54,797 bases of DNA from Pseudomonadota bacterium. Its GTDB lineage: Bacteria > Desulfobacterota > Syntrophia > Syntrophales > UBA8958. The notes under the pieces are model-generated. The model did no database searches, was not told the origin of the DNA, and saw only the letters and a program-made list of their open reading frames with translations. The DNA lies in contig JASGUC010000030.1 of assembly GCA_030057915.1 (NCBI GenBank), positions 1-54,797 of the forward strand, written 5' to 3'. Below, piece after piece: positions 24,205-31,525 of the stretch. Positions within the stretch are counted from its first letter, which is position 1. Each line of letters opens with the position of its first letter. Both the position numbers and the translations under genes were made by a program.

Positions 24205-27200
24205 TCATATCTCCGCGTCGCAGCGGAGGCACCGGCATGCCTCCTTCATGGCCTCCTCCGGCGTAAAGCCCAGCTCTACCTCCAGGAAACTCAGCTTCCT
24301 GACAGCGGCGGGCAGCTCCGGCATGGGGGCCTGGGGCTGTTCCAACGATTCCTCGTCGATGATGAGGGGGATGTCGATGGCCTCCTCCGCCGGCGCCTCA
24401 TAGGCCTCCTCGCCATTGGCGGCGCGGATGGCGGCGTCTATATCCCGGGCGGCTTGATGGCCCGCCTCGATGGCCCCGATGACCGTATCGGGACCGGTTA
24501 CGGCGTCGCCGCCGGCATAGAATTGGGCGTTGGTCGTCCGGGACTTGCTTCCCTCCGCCAGATCGAAGGTGTCCCAGCGATTGACGGAGATGCCGCTGTC
24601 CTTGGAAACGAAGGAAAGATCCGGGACCTGGCCGATGGCGGCGATAATGGCGTCCACGCTCAGGGTGAAGGCGGTCTCGGGGATGGCCACGGGTTTCCGG
24701 CGGCCGCTGCGGTCGAATTCCCCGAGGGTCATCCGCTCGCAGGTGATGCCGCTCAGCTTGCCGTCCCTGGCCTCGAGCCGCAGGGGGGCGACGAGATATT
24801 CGATCTTGATCCCCTCGTGTTCCGCGGCGACGATCTCTTCCACCGCCGCGGGCATATCCTTACGTTCCCGGCGATAGAGGATCGTCACGTCGGCGCCCAG
24901 ACGGAGGGCGACGCGGGCGGCGTCGATGGCCGAGTTACCGCCGCCGATGACGGCGACCCGGTCGCCCAGGGTCTTCTCACCCTTCACCCAGGCCTCCTCA
25001 TGAGCGTTGAAGTCCCTGAGGAACTCCACCCCGCCGTAAACGCCCGGCATGTCCTCGCCGGCCAGACCGAGCTTCTGGCTCCGATGCGCCCCGGGGGCCA
25101 TGTAGATGTAGTCGAAGTCATTCTTCAGTTGCTCCAGGGGGATGTCCCGACCCACCCGGGTGTTGCACTTGATCTCCACGCCCAGGGCGGTGATGTAGGA
25201 AATCTCCCTGGCCAGGATGTTCCGGGGCAGGCGGTAGGAGGGGATGGCCCAGCGGAGCATCCCGCCCGGCTCGGGGAGTTCTTCGAAGACCGTAACGGCA
25301 TAGCCACGCATGGCCAGATCCCGGGCGGCGGTGAGGCCCGCCGGCCCGGCGCCCACCACGGCGATCTTTTCCTTCCGCGTCGTCGGGACCGCCGCGACCC
25401 GAGGCCGATCGGCATTGTCGGTGATGAAGCGCTTCAGGAACTTGATGGCGATGGGCTCGTCCATCTTGCCCCGTCGGCATTTGTCCTGACACTTGTGGTC
25501 GCAGACCCGGCCGCAGACCGAGGGGAAGGGGTTGGTCCGGAGCATGACCTTGTAGGCATCCTCCAGGCGGTTCGCCCGGATCAGGGCGATATAGGCCGGG
25601 ATGTCCATCCCCACGGGGCAGGTGTTCTGACAGGGGGACTTGAAGAGGGCGCCGCAGACCGAGGCGGGGCATTTCTTATCCCGGATGTGGGCCTCGTATT
25701 CGTCCCGGAAATAACGGATCGTGCTGAGGACCGGGTTGGGGGCCGTCTGCCCCAGGCCGCAGAGGGAGGCGTCCTTGATGATCGCCGCCAACTCCTCCAG
25801 AAGCTCGATGTCGCCTTCCTTGCCCTTGCCCAGGGTGATGTTGGTGAGGATCTCCAGCGTTCGTTTCGTCCCTTCCCGGCAGGGGGTGCATTTCCCGCAG
25901 GATTCGTCCTGACAGAAATCCATGAAGAACCGGGCCATATCCACGGCGCAGGAATCTTCATTCATGACGATGAGGCCGCCGGAGCCCATGATGGCCCCCA
26001 GCTCCGCTACCTTTTCATAATCCACCGGGGCGTTCAGATGCTGGATGGGGATGCAGCCTCCCGAGGGGCCTCCCAGTTGGGCGGCCTTGAACTTCTTTCC
26101 CTTGGGTATGCCGCCGCCGATGTCATAGACGATGGTCCCCAGGGTGGTCCCCATGGGCACCTCCACCAGGCCCACGTTGTTCACGTCACCGGTGAGGGCG
26201 AAGACCTTGGTGCCCTTGCTCTTCTCCGAGCCGATGCTGGCGTGCCAGGCCGCCCCTTTGAGGATTATCTGGGCGATGTTGGCCAACGTCTCTACATTGT
26301 TGAGCACCGATGGCTTCTGCCATAGGCCCGCGATGGCGGGGAAGGGCGGCCGGGGACGAGGCATGCCCCGCTTGCCTTCTATGGAGGTCATCAGCGCCGT
26401 TTCCTCGCCGCAGACGAAGGCGCCGGCGCCCTGGTAGATCTCCAGATCGAAGTCGAAGCCCGTGCCCAAGATGTCCCTCCCCAGCAGGCCCATTTCCTTG
26501 GCCTGGGCGATGGCGATGTTCAGGCGCTGGATGGCCAGGGGGTACTCGGCCCGGCAATAGATGTAGCCGTGATGGGCGCCGATGGCCTTGGCGGCGATGA
26601 CCATGCCTTCCAGGACCGCGTGGGGGTCCGCCTCCAGGACGCTGCGGTCCATGAACGCGCCGGGGTCGCCCTCGTCGGCGTTGCAGAGGACGTATTTGAC
26701 CTCGCCTGGGGAGAGGGCGGCGAATTTCCATTTCAGGCCCGTGGGGAACCCGGCCCCGCCGCGGCCGCGCAGGCCGGAATCGAGGACTTCCTTGACGATA
26801 CCCTCGGGGGTCATCTCCGTCAGGGCCTTGGCCATCCCCTGATAACCGTCCCGGGCTATGTATTCATCGATCCGCTCCGGATCGATGAGCCCCCGGTTGC
26901 GGAGGACCCGCAGCTCCTGAAGGGCGAAGAAGGGGATTTCCTGCATGGTGGGGATGACCGCTTCCGTGGAAGGTTCCTTGTAGAGGAGCCGTTCGAGGAC
27001 CCTTCCTTTCACCAGGTGCTCTTCCACCAGCTCCGGGACGTCTTCCGGCTTGATGGTCATATAGATGACCCCTTCGGGATAGACGACCATGATGGGGCCC
27101 ATGGCGCAGAAACCGTTGCATCCGGTTTCGACGAGTTTGATTTCCTCGGTCAGGTTCTTCTTGGCCAGCTCCGCCAGCAGAGCCTTCTTGACGCTGATGC

Positions 27201-27261
27201 TTCCGGAAGCGTGACAGCCCGTGCCGCCGCAGAGCAGCAAATGCGATCGAAATACCTTCAT
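24205..27261 (-). CDS. NuoF-type NADH dehydrogenase subunit fused to a GltD-type FAD/NADPH oxidoreductase
   Basis: A 1018-residue fusion. Residues 1-95 form a thioredoxin-like [2Fe-2S] ferredoxin domain (Cys 11, 16, 48, 52). Residues 110-515 form a NuoF/HydB core: GLRGRGGAGFPTGLKWKF (FMN), CNADEGDPGAF (NADH), GAGAFVCGEETAL, and a [4Fe-4S] site at ESCGKCTPCREGT plus C501. Residues 530-1018 form a GltD/NfnB-like module: Cys-rich segment (531-596), FAD site VVGAGPAGLTAARDLA (635-650), a second dinucleotide site VIGGGNSAIDAARVAL followed by YRRER, which points to NADPH, and GGDAVTGPDTVIGAIEAGH. It should move electrons between NADH, flavins, Fe-S centres and NADPH in the cytosol. No large catalytic subunit follows it. 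Confidence 0.9.
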   Translation of the reverse strand: MKVFRSHLLLCGGTGCHASGSISVKKALLAELAKKNLTEEIKLVETGCNGFCAMGPIMVVYPEGVIYMTIKPEDVPELVEEHLVKGRVLERLLYKEPSTEAVIPTMQEIPFFALQELRVLRNRGLIDPERIDEYIARDGYQGMAKALTEMTPEGIVKEVLDSGLRGRGGAGFPTGLKWKFAALSPGEVKYVLCNADEGDPGAFMDRSVLEADPHAVLEGMVIAAKAIGAHHGYIYCRAEYPLAIQRLNIAIAQAKEMGLLGRDILGTGFDFDLEIYQGAGAFVCGEETALMTSIEGKRGMPRPRPPFPAIAGLWQKPSVLNNVETLANIAQIILKGAAWHASIGSEKSKGTKVFALTGDVNNVGLVEVPMGTTLGTIVYDIGGGIPKGKKFKAAQLGGPSGGCIPIQHLNAPVDYEKVAELGAIMGSGGLIVMNEDSCAVDMARFFMDFCQDESCGKCTPCREGTKRTLEILTNITLGKGKEGDIELLEELAAIIKDASLCGLGQTAPNPVLSTIRYFRDEYEAHIRDKKCPASVCGALFKSPCQNTCPVGMDIPAYIALIRANRLEDAYKVMLRTNPFPSVCGRVCDHKCQDKCRRGKMDEPIAIKFLKRFITDNADRPRVAAVPTTRKEKIAVVGAGPAGLTAARDLAMRGYAVTVFEELPEPGGMLRWAIPSYRLPRNILAREISYITALGVEIKCNTRVGRDIPLEQLKNDFDYIYMAPGAHRSQKLGLAGEDMPGVYGGVEFLRDFNAHEEAWVKGEKTLGDRVAVIGGGNSAIDAARVALRLGADVTILYRRERKDMPAAVEEIVAAEHEGIKIEYLVAPLRLEARDGKLSGITCERMTLGEFDRSGRRKPVAIPETAFTLSVDAIIAAIGQVPDLSFVSKDSGISVNRWDTFDLAEGSKSRTTNAQFYAGGDAVTGPDTVIGAIEAGHQAARDIDAAIRAANGEEAYEAPAEEAIDIPLIIDEESLEQPQAPMPELPAAVRKLSFLEVELGFTPEEAMKEACRCLRCDAEI

Positions 27262-27279
27262 CTGTCTGAAATCCTCCTT

Positions 27280-27663
27280 CTATCTTTGAGTTTCCGCACC
27301 CCTGGCCAGTACGAAGGGGACCTGAATCTCTCCCTCCAGGATATGCCGTTTGAATACCTGGCGCATCTTGTTGGGATTCATGTACTCGTATTTAATCGGT
27401 TCCTGGTTGACGACCTCCACGGTGACCAGCGGCTCCCGGCTGCACAACCCCATGCAGCCCGAGGTGGTGACGGCCACATCCGTGACGCCCGCTTCCTCGA
27501 TTTCCCGCAGCAGGGCGTCCATGACCTCCTTGGCCCCGGAAGCGATGCCGCAAGTGCCCATATGGACGGTGACCTTGACCCGGAGGCGACCGTCCCGCAG
27601 GGCGGTCTCGGCATGGACCCGCTCCTTTATCTTCTTCAAATCTTCAATCGTGATCTTTGCCAT
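27280..27663 (-). CDS. Thioredoxin-like ferredoxin-domain protein of NADH oxidoreductase operon
   Basis: Protein of 127 residues with the (2Fe-2S) ferredoxin-like fold found beside NuoE/NuoF in hydrogenase and NADH oxidoreductase operons. HMGTCGIASGAKEVMDALLREIEE and TTSGCMGLCSREPLVTVEV are the key segments. I see only three cysteines in these positions (one, then CxxxC), whereas a [2Fe-2S] centre needs four ligands; several members of this small family look the same. It probably docks to the NuoEF-like subunits as a structural or electron-transfer piece. It lies 18 bp before the NuoF fusion and 19 bp after NuoE. Confidence 0.88.
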   Translation of the reverse strand: MAKITIEDLKKIKERVHAETALRDGRLRVKVTVHMGTCGIASGAKEVMDALLREIEEAGVTDVAVTTSGCMGLCSREPLVTVEVVNQEPIKYEYMNPNKMRQVFKRHILEGEIQVPFVLARGAETQR

Positions 27664-27682
27664 GGGTTGTCCTCACTTTTCA

Positions 27683-28177
27683 TCAATCGTAAGAGTTAAG
27701 AATTTCCTTGACTTTTCCCGGCTTTACCCGTCCGTGGACGTCGGCGCCCACTACGATGACCGGTCCGAGGCCGCAGGCGCCCAGGCAGCGAACCGATTCA
27801 TAGGTGAATCTACGGTCGGGCGTTGTTTCTCCCTCCTTGACGCCGAAATTTTTCTCGATGCTTTCCGCCAGGGCCTTTCCGCCGCGGACATAACAGGCCG
27901 TCCCCAGACAGACCCGGACCGTATGTCTTCCCCGGGGGGTCATGGTGAAGAACGAGTAAAAGGTGACGACGCCGTAAACGCGGCTCAGGGGAAGATTCAA
28001 TCCCCGGGCGATCGCCTTCTGAACGGAGAGGGGGATGTACTCCAGGGTCATCTGGGCCTCCTCGAGAACGGGGATGAGCCCTCCCGGCTTGCCCCTGTAT
28101 CGGGCGATGATCTCGTAAAGCTTGCCCACCTGTTCCTCGGTGAATTCCTTCAGCAGTTCCTCTTTTTCACGCTTCAT
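27683..28177 (-). CDS. nuoE: NuoE-like [2Fe-2S] subunit of NAD(P)-dependent oxidoreductase
   Basis: Protein of 164 residues, normal NuoE/HydC length. The helical N-terminal half (LIPVLEEAQMTLEYIPLSVQKAIARGLNLP, VYGVVTFYSFF) is followed by the thioredoxin fold with ligands in VCLGTACYVRGG and VRCLGACGLGPVI (Cx4C...Cx3C). It carries the N1a-type cluster and pairs with the NuoF-like fusion. A strong AGGAGGAAG precedes the start. Whether it serves a bifurcating hydrogenase, a formate dehydrogenase or an NADH:NADPH enzyme is open. Confidence 0.93.
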   Translation of the reverse strand: MKREKEELLKEFTEEQVGKLYEIIARYRGKPGGLIPVLEEAQMTLEYIPLSVQKAIARGLNLPLSRVYGVVTFYSFFTMTPRGRHTVRVCLGTACYVRGGKALAESIEKNFGVKEGETTPDRRFTYESVRCLGACGLGPVIVVGADVHGRVKPGKVKEILNSYD

Positions 28178-28208
28178 GAATGTCTTCCTCCTAAGTCGAA
28201 AAGCGCCT

Positions 28209-28757
28209 TCACGCTTCGGATGCTATGTCATGCAGTCCATCTTTCACGCTCTGTCTTATATATTTCAGCACCTCGATATGATTGATGGGAACGTCCCCCA
28301 GCTCCCTTTTCAGCTCCTCGGTTTTCAGCTCGAAAACCCGATCCCCGCGGCGGTGACGATAGGTGAACGCGATGTCGGGATTGCCGGCGATCAGGGTGGC
28401 GATGACGCCGGGAAGGTCTCCCAGCGGCTGCCGGTCCAGATGGGTCAACCCAAAGGAGACCTTCAATTGGGTGCCCCGGCCCGGTTCCGAGACCAGCGTC
28501 AGGCGGCCCCCCGTTCTCTCCGCCGCCTGGGCCAGCATGGGGAGCCCCAGGCCTACCCGGCGGACCTTCTTCGTGGTGTAAAAGGGGTCCAGGGCCTTGC
28601 TCATGGTCTCCGGGTCCATCCCGACTCCGTCGTCGCTGATCTCCAGGGTGAGTAGATCCGCTTCACGGTCCTCCTCCATTCCCATCTCGATGCGTCGGGC
28701 CCCCGCCCGTGTTGAATTCTCCGCGATATCGAGAATATGCAGCGCCAGCTCCCTCAT
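28209..28757 (-). CDS. GHKL-type ATP-binding protein (histidine-kinase-like ATPase)
   Basis: Protein of 182 residues made almost wholly of a HATPase_c domain: N-box LHILDIAENSTRAGA, ISDDGVGMD, DPFYTTKK, VGLGLPMLAQAAERTGG and PGRGTQLKV. No phosphoacceptor histidine domain or membrane segment is seen. Such stand-alone ATPases accompany DRTGG and PHP proteins in FeFe-hydrogenase and NADH-oxidoreductase operons; I recall this association from clostridial and Thermotoga clusters. It likely regulates the operon or complex. One base separates it from the PHP stop. Confidence 0.88.
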   Translation of the reverse strand: MRELALHILDIAENSTRAGARRIEMGMEEDREADLLTLEISDDGVGMDPETMSKALDPFYTTKKVRRVGLGLPMLAQAAERTGGRLTLVSEPGRGTQLKVSFGLTHLDRQPLGDLPGVIATLIAGNPDIAFTYRHRRGDRVFELKTEELKRELGDVPINHIEVLKYIRQSVKDGLHDIASEA

Positions 28758-28758
28758 G

Positions 28759-29496
28759 TCAGCCCACTATCCTCCGCCCTTTCGCGCCGGCCAGTGCCAG
28801 GCGGATCTCCCGGAAACTGGCCTCGGCCAGCATCATCTCCGTCCAGCCCCGGCCGATGTCGCCGATGAAGTGGGCGTCGGAGGAGGAGACAAAGGGGTAA
28901 CGGGCCAGCTCGGGGTGGCATAGCCTTGCCCTTTCCAGGCACATCCGTGGGGTGAACTCCAGGGCGTCGAAGGCGAAGGAGGGGTCTATGAAGCCCAACT
29001 GTCCCAGGACGCTGAAACTCTCTCGATCCACATGGGAAGCGATAGCGATGCCGCCCTCTCCGTGGATGCCGGCGATGACCTCCTGCAACGGCAGGGAGGT
29101 GGCGCCGATGAGCAGCCGGCTGTTGAATCCCTCCACTTCATCGTTCTCGTTGACGATGACCTGGCAGCCGAAGACCTCCTCATCGTTCTCGCCCTCCAGG
29201 TGGGCGTAAACCAGTTCCTGAAAATTCCGCAAACCGTCGATATTTTCAAAGAGCGCCAGGGTGTGCACTTCCTCCCGGCTGGACACCTCCATCCCTGGCA
29301 ATACCGCAAGGGGCAAGCCCGAGGCGGCCCGCTGGACATAACCGACGTTCTCCGAGGCGTTGTGGTCGCAGATGCCGATGATGTCCAGCTTTTTCTCCAG
29401 CGCCCGGCGCACTATGGCCCGGGGGTGCATGTCCAGCTCAGCGCATGGCGAAAGGCAGGTGTGGATGTGAAGGTCGCAGCGCATCGCCTTCAACAT
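28759..29496 (-). CDS. PHP-domain phosphoesterase
   Basis: Protein of about 245 residues with metal motifs of the PHP family: DLHIHTCLSPCAELD (HxH), GICDHNASEN (DH), LPGMEVSSREEVHTLALF (E and H), IASHVDRES and SSSDAHF (DxH). It probably hydrolyses a phosphoester, possibly a nucleotide, and is a regular companion of DRTGG and ATPase genes next to NuoEF-type operons. The frame opens at 29529, but that ATG sits within a perfect palindrome followed by eight T on the coding strand. I prefer ATG 29496, twelve residues later; ATG 29484 is also possible. Confidence 0.85.
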   Translation of the reverse strand: MLKAMRCDLHIHTCLSPCAELDMHPRAIVRRALEKKLDIIGICDHNASENVGYVQRAASGLPLAVLPGMEVSSREEVHTLALFENIDGLRNFQELVYAHLEGENDEEVFGCQVIVNENDEVEGFNSRLLIGATSLPLQEVIAGIHGEGGIAIASHVDRESFSVLGQLGFIDPSFAFDALEFTPRMCLERARLCHPELARYPFVSSSDAHFIGDIGRGWTEMMLAEASFREIRLALAGAKGRRIVG

Positions 29497-29514
29497 GGGC
29501 TGATCCCGGGGATA

Positions 29515-29542
29515 TAAAAAAAAGACCATGACGTCATGGTCT
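29515..29542 (-). terminator. Hairpin with T-run between DRTGG and PHP genes
   Basis: The palindrome AGACCATGACGTCATGGTCT (29523-29542) is perfect over 20 bp, and the minus strand continues directly into T8. It has the form of an intrinsic terminator or attenuator, placed inside the operon after the DRTGG stop codon. It could lower expression of PHP, ATPase and NuoEF relative to the genes before it, or serve as an operator. Confidence 0.6.
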
Positions 29543-29904
29543 CAAATGTCCGCTTCCTCCGGCGACTTCGTCGCGGCGATCATGTTGAATACCCTGCCGA
29601 TGGTCTCGAAACCGGGCCGGGCCGAAGCCAGGATGGGTATCCCCTCCTTGCGGGCCTTCTCCAGGGTGTCGGCGGCCGGTTCGGCCCCCTGGATGACAAC
29701 GATGCCCGCATGGTCCTTCAGGCTGGCCACGGCCACGATGTTCTGGTGGATCTGCCTGGTGAACCAGAGATCTCCTTCCTTGCTGTTGGCCATGACGTCG
29801 CTCAAGAGGTCGCCGACGTAGCCGCCGGAAACCTCGGCGTCCAGCCGGTCCTGGCCCGACAGGACCTTCAAGTCGAGTTCTTTGACGATCGTGTCTAAGT
29901 TCAT
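29542..29904 (-). CDS. DRTGG-domain protein (second of two)
   Basis: Protein of 120 residues with the DRTGG fold: MNLDTIVKELDLKVLSGQDRLDAEVSGGYVGDLLSDVMANSKEGDLWFT and GIVVIQGAEPAADTLEKARKEGIPILAS. DRTGG domains also occur in phosphotransacetylases and CBS proteins, where they are thought to bind ligands. Its role beside NuoEF genes is not established to my knowledge. It is a paralogue of the gene at 30361-30735 with an ATPase between them. ATG 29904 is chosen by alignment with that paralogue; the frame runs further upstream without similarity. Confidence 0.85.
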   Translation of the reverse strand: MNLDTIVKELDLKVLSGQDRLDAEVSGGYVGDLLSDVMANSKEGDLWFTRQIHQNIVAVASLKDHAGIVVIQGAEPAADTLEKARKEGIPILASARPGFETIGRVFNMIAATKSPEEADI

Positions 29905-29918
29905 GGTCGAGAGAATGC

Positions 29919-30374
29919 TTAAATGCCGTCGAAGTCCTTGTCGATGCGAATGACCATTTTCAGATGGGTGCCCTTGCCGATTTCCGAGGAGATCCGGAAA
30001 AAATCGGAGAAGTTCTTGATGTTGCACAACCCCATGCCGGCGCCGAAGCCCATCTCCCGAATCCGCTCCGTGGCGGTGGAATAGCCGGCCTGCATGGCCA
30101 GCTCGATGTCCGCGATCCCCTGGCCCTCGTCGATGGCCTCGACGGTTACGTGTTCCGGCGTCACCCGGAGATGGATCCGACCCCGGTTGGCGTAGGAACA
30201 GATGTTGATCTCCGCTTCGTAAGTGACCAAGGCCGCTCTGCGCACAACCTTCTTGGAGAGCTTCATCCTTGTGAGCAGGGCCTTGATCTGACTGGAAACA
30301 TGCCCGGCGTTGTCAAAGGTTCCCCCCTCTACGGGAAAGGAGTTTTCATAGATGGCCGCATCATGAGAAAGCAC
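29919..30374 (-). CDS. RsbT/anti-sigma-type ATP-binding protein
   Basis: Protein of about 151 residues with a HATPase_c fold of the anti-sigma-factor kinase type: VVRRAALVTYEAEINICSYANRGRIHLRV (N-box region), VEAIDEGQGIADIELAMQAGYSTATERIREMGFGAGMGLCNIKNFSD and GKGTHLKMVIRI. RsbT/RsbW-like proteins phosphorylate antagonists or bind partners; here the partner may be the DRTGG proteins, since all three are adjacent. I start at GTG 30374, which overlaps the upstream DRTGG gene by 14 bp; no in-frame ATG lies near enough to be better. Confidence 0.83.
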   Translation of the reverse strand: MLSHDAAIYENSFPVEGGTFDNAGHVSSQIKALLTRMKLSKKVVRRAALVTYEAEINICSYANRGRIHLRVTPEHVTVEAIDEGQGIADIELAMQAGYSTATERIREMGFGAGMGLCNIKNFSDFFRISSEIGKGTHLKMVIRIDKDFDGI

Positions 30375-30735
30375 GTTCGTCGTCAACCCTTTCCACACAG
30401 CCAACGATCCCTTTTGTGTATAATTTCCCGGCGGTTTCGAAGAGGATGTATTGTGTGACCAGGATGGGGATATGCAACTCCTCCGCAAGACGGATCGTTT
30501 CCGGGGAAGGGCGTTTGCCGCGCACCATGATGATGGCGGCGATATCGAGCACGTCGGATGTCCGGATGACCTGGGGATTGGTGAGCCCGGTAAGCAGCAG
30601 ACTTCCCGCTTTGGCAAAGGCCAGGACGTCGCTCATGAGATCGGCCCCGAAAGCGGTTTTCACCTCTTTGCCCAATTGATCATGGCCGACGAGGACTTCA
30701 GCATCCAGAATATCTTTCACTTCTCGAAGCGTCAC
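30361..30735 (-). CDS. DRTGG-domain protein (first of two)
   Basis: Protein of 124 residues of the same family as the gene at 29542: TLREVKDILDAEVLVGHDQLGKEVKTAFGADLMSDVLAFA, IIMVRGKRPSPETIRLAEELHIPILVTQYILFETAGKLY. GTG 30735 is preceded by AAAGGAG with 8-bp spacing, which decides the start over the ATG at 30777. It is the first gene of the leftward operon, so the operon promoter should lie in about 30736-30850; I see no clear -35/-10 pair there. Confidence 0.85.
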   Translation of the reverse strand: MTLREVKDILDAEVLVGHDQLGKEVKTAFGADLMSDVLAFAKAGSLLLTGLTNPQVIRTSDVLDIAAIIMVRGKRPSPETIRLAEELHIPILVTQYILFETAGKLYTKGIVGCVERVDDERAFS

Positions 30736-31066
30736 CTTGGTCTCCTTTACTGAAGAATAGAATAAAAAAGGGCTCATATTTTAGCTGATCGCCATGCCCG
30801 AGGGGCTTACCATAAGGACGGGGGTATGTCAATACAATTGTCCCGGGGTCGGCGACGGACAGATATATATTTTTCCCGGGGTCGGCGGATAAAAAATGCC
30901 TTCCTTCCCGGGCCGTTCATGATAGAAGCTAACGTTGAATCTCCCGTGCGCATGACCGCGGGCGCGGGCATTCATGCCGCGTCCGGAGAGGACGACGTCG
31001 GGAAGGATCCGGGACGAAAGGCGAGATTGGCCCCGGGGACGAAGCGGCATCCTGCCTTCCTGGAGC

Positions 31067-31136
31067 GAGGCCTTTGAAAATCCGCGTTTTCCTTTCGCCC
31101 CGGCGTAATCCGGGCTCGGGAATGCCTTGAAAAAGC
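31067..31136 (+). repeat. Half-length GAGACCTTTG-family repeat in a largely gene-free stretch
   Basis: A 70-bp remnant from GAGGCCTTTGAAAATCCGCG to GCCTTGAAAAAGC. The wider gap 30736-31525 also holds a 14-bp direct repeat TCCCGGGGTCGGCG (near 30842 and 30879), a GGDEF fragment and the panC leader. I see no intact gene in it. Confidence 0.4.
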
Positions 31137-31160
31137 ATTCCGCCCTCCGCCGGCATTTAT

Positions 31161-31373
31161 GTGGTGCAGGGTGGCGCCTTGGACGCGCCGGTGACCATGG
31201 GAGCGGATTCCCTCAACCTGAGCGTCAGCATCGGCATCGCCCTTTTCCCTCGGGACGGCACGGATTTCGACGCCCTGGTGAAAAACGCCGATACGGCCAT
31301 ATGCCGGGCCAAGGCGAGGGGCGGCAACGCCTACGAGATATGCGTCGCCCCGGTGGATGAAAAAAACGCTTGA
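31161..31373 (+). pseudogene. Fragment of a GGDEF (diguanylate cyclase) domain
   Basis: About 55 codons match the C-terminal end of a GGDEF domain: LSVSIGIALFPRDGTDFDALVKNADTAICRAKARGGNAY, the block after the GGDEF active loop. The signature motif and any sensor domain are missing, and an interspersed-repeat remnant abuts the 5' side. It is a decayed piece of a cyclic-di-GMP enzyme with no expected activity. Confidence 0.75.
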
Positions 31374-31475
31374 CGAGCAGCCGCCATTCTGTTAGGCGAA
31401 AATCCACCGCTTGGATCCCCCTTCGGGGGACCGGGACGGGAAGGTATGAGGATTAGCGGCAAGGGACAAAACTCC

Positions 31476-31507
31476 AGGCCTCCCGTCATCGACGGCGAGG
31501 CCTTTTT
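31476..31507 (+). terminator. Intrinsic terminator immediately upstream of panC
   Basis: A 12-bp stem (AGGCCTCCCGTC paired with GACGGCGAGGCCT, one bulge, loop ATC) is followed by TTTTT (31503-31507). It ends only 6 bp before the panC ribosome site GAGGAG. A hairpin with a TTC loop (about 31416-31431) lies upstream. The position suits either the end of an upstream transcript or an attenuator in a panC leader. Confidence 0.75.
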
Positions 31508-31525
31508 GTTGGCGAGGAGATGCGG

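Noticed and set aside
24133-26325. 730-codon plus-strand frame antisense to the NuoF-GltD fusion
   Set aside because: The minus-strand protein has clear catalytic motifs throughout; the plus-strand product shows none.
30826-31077. 83-codon ORF between the DRTGG operon and the GGDEF fragment
   Set aside because: It spans a 14-bp direct repeat, has no ribosome site and resembles nothing known.
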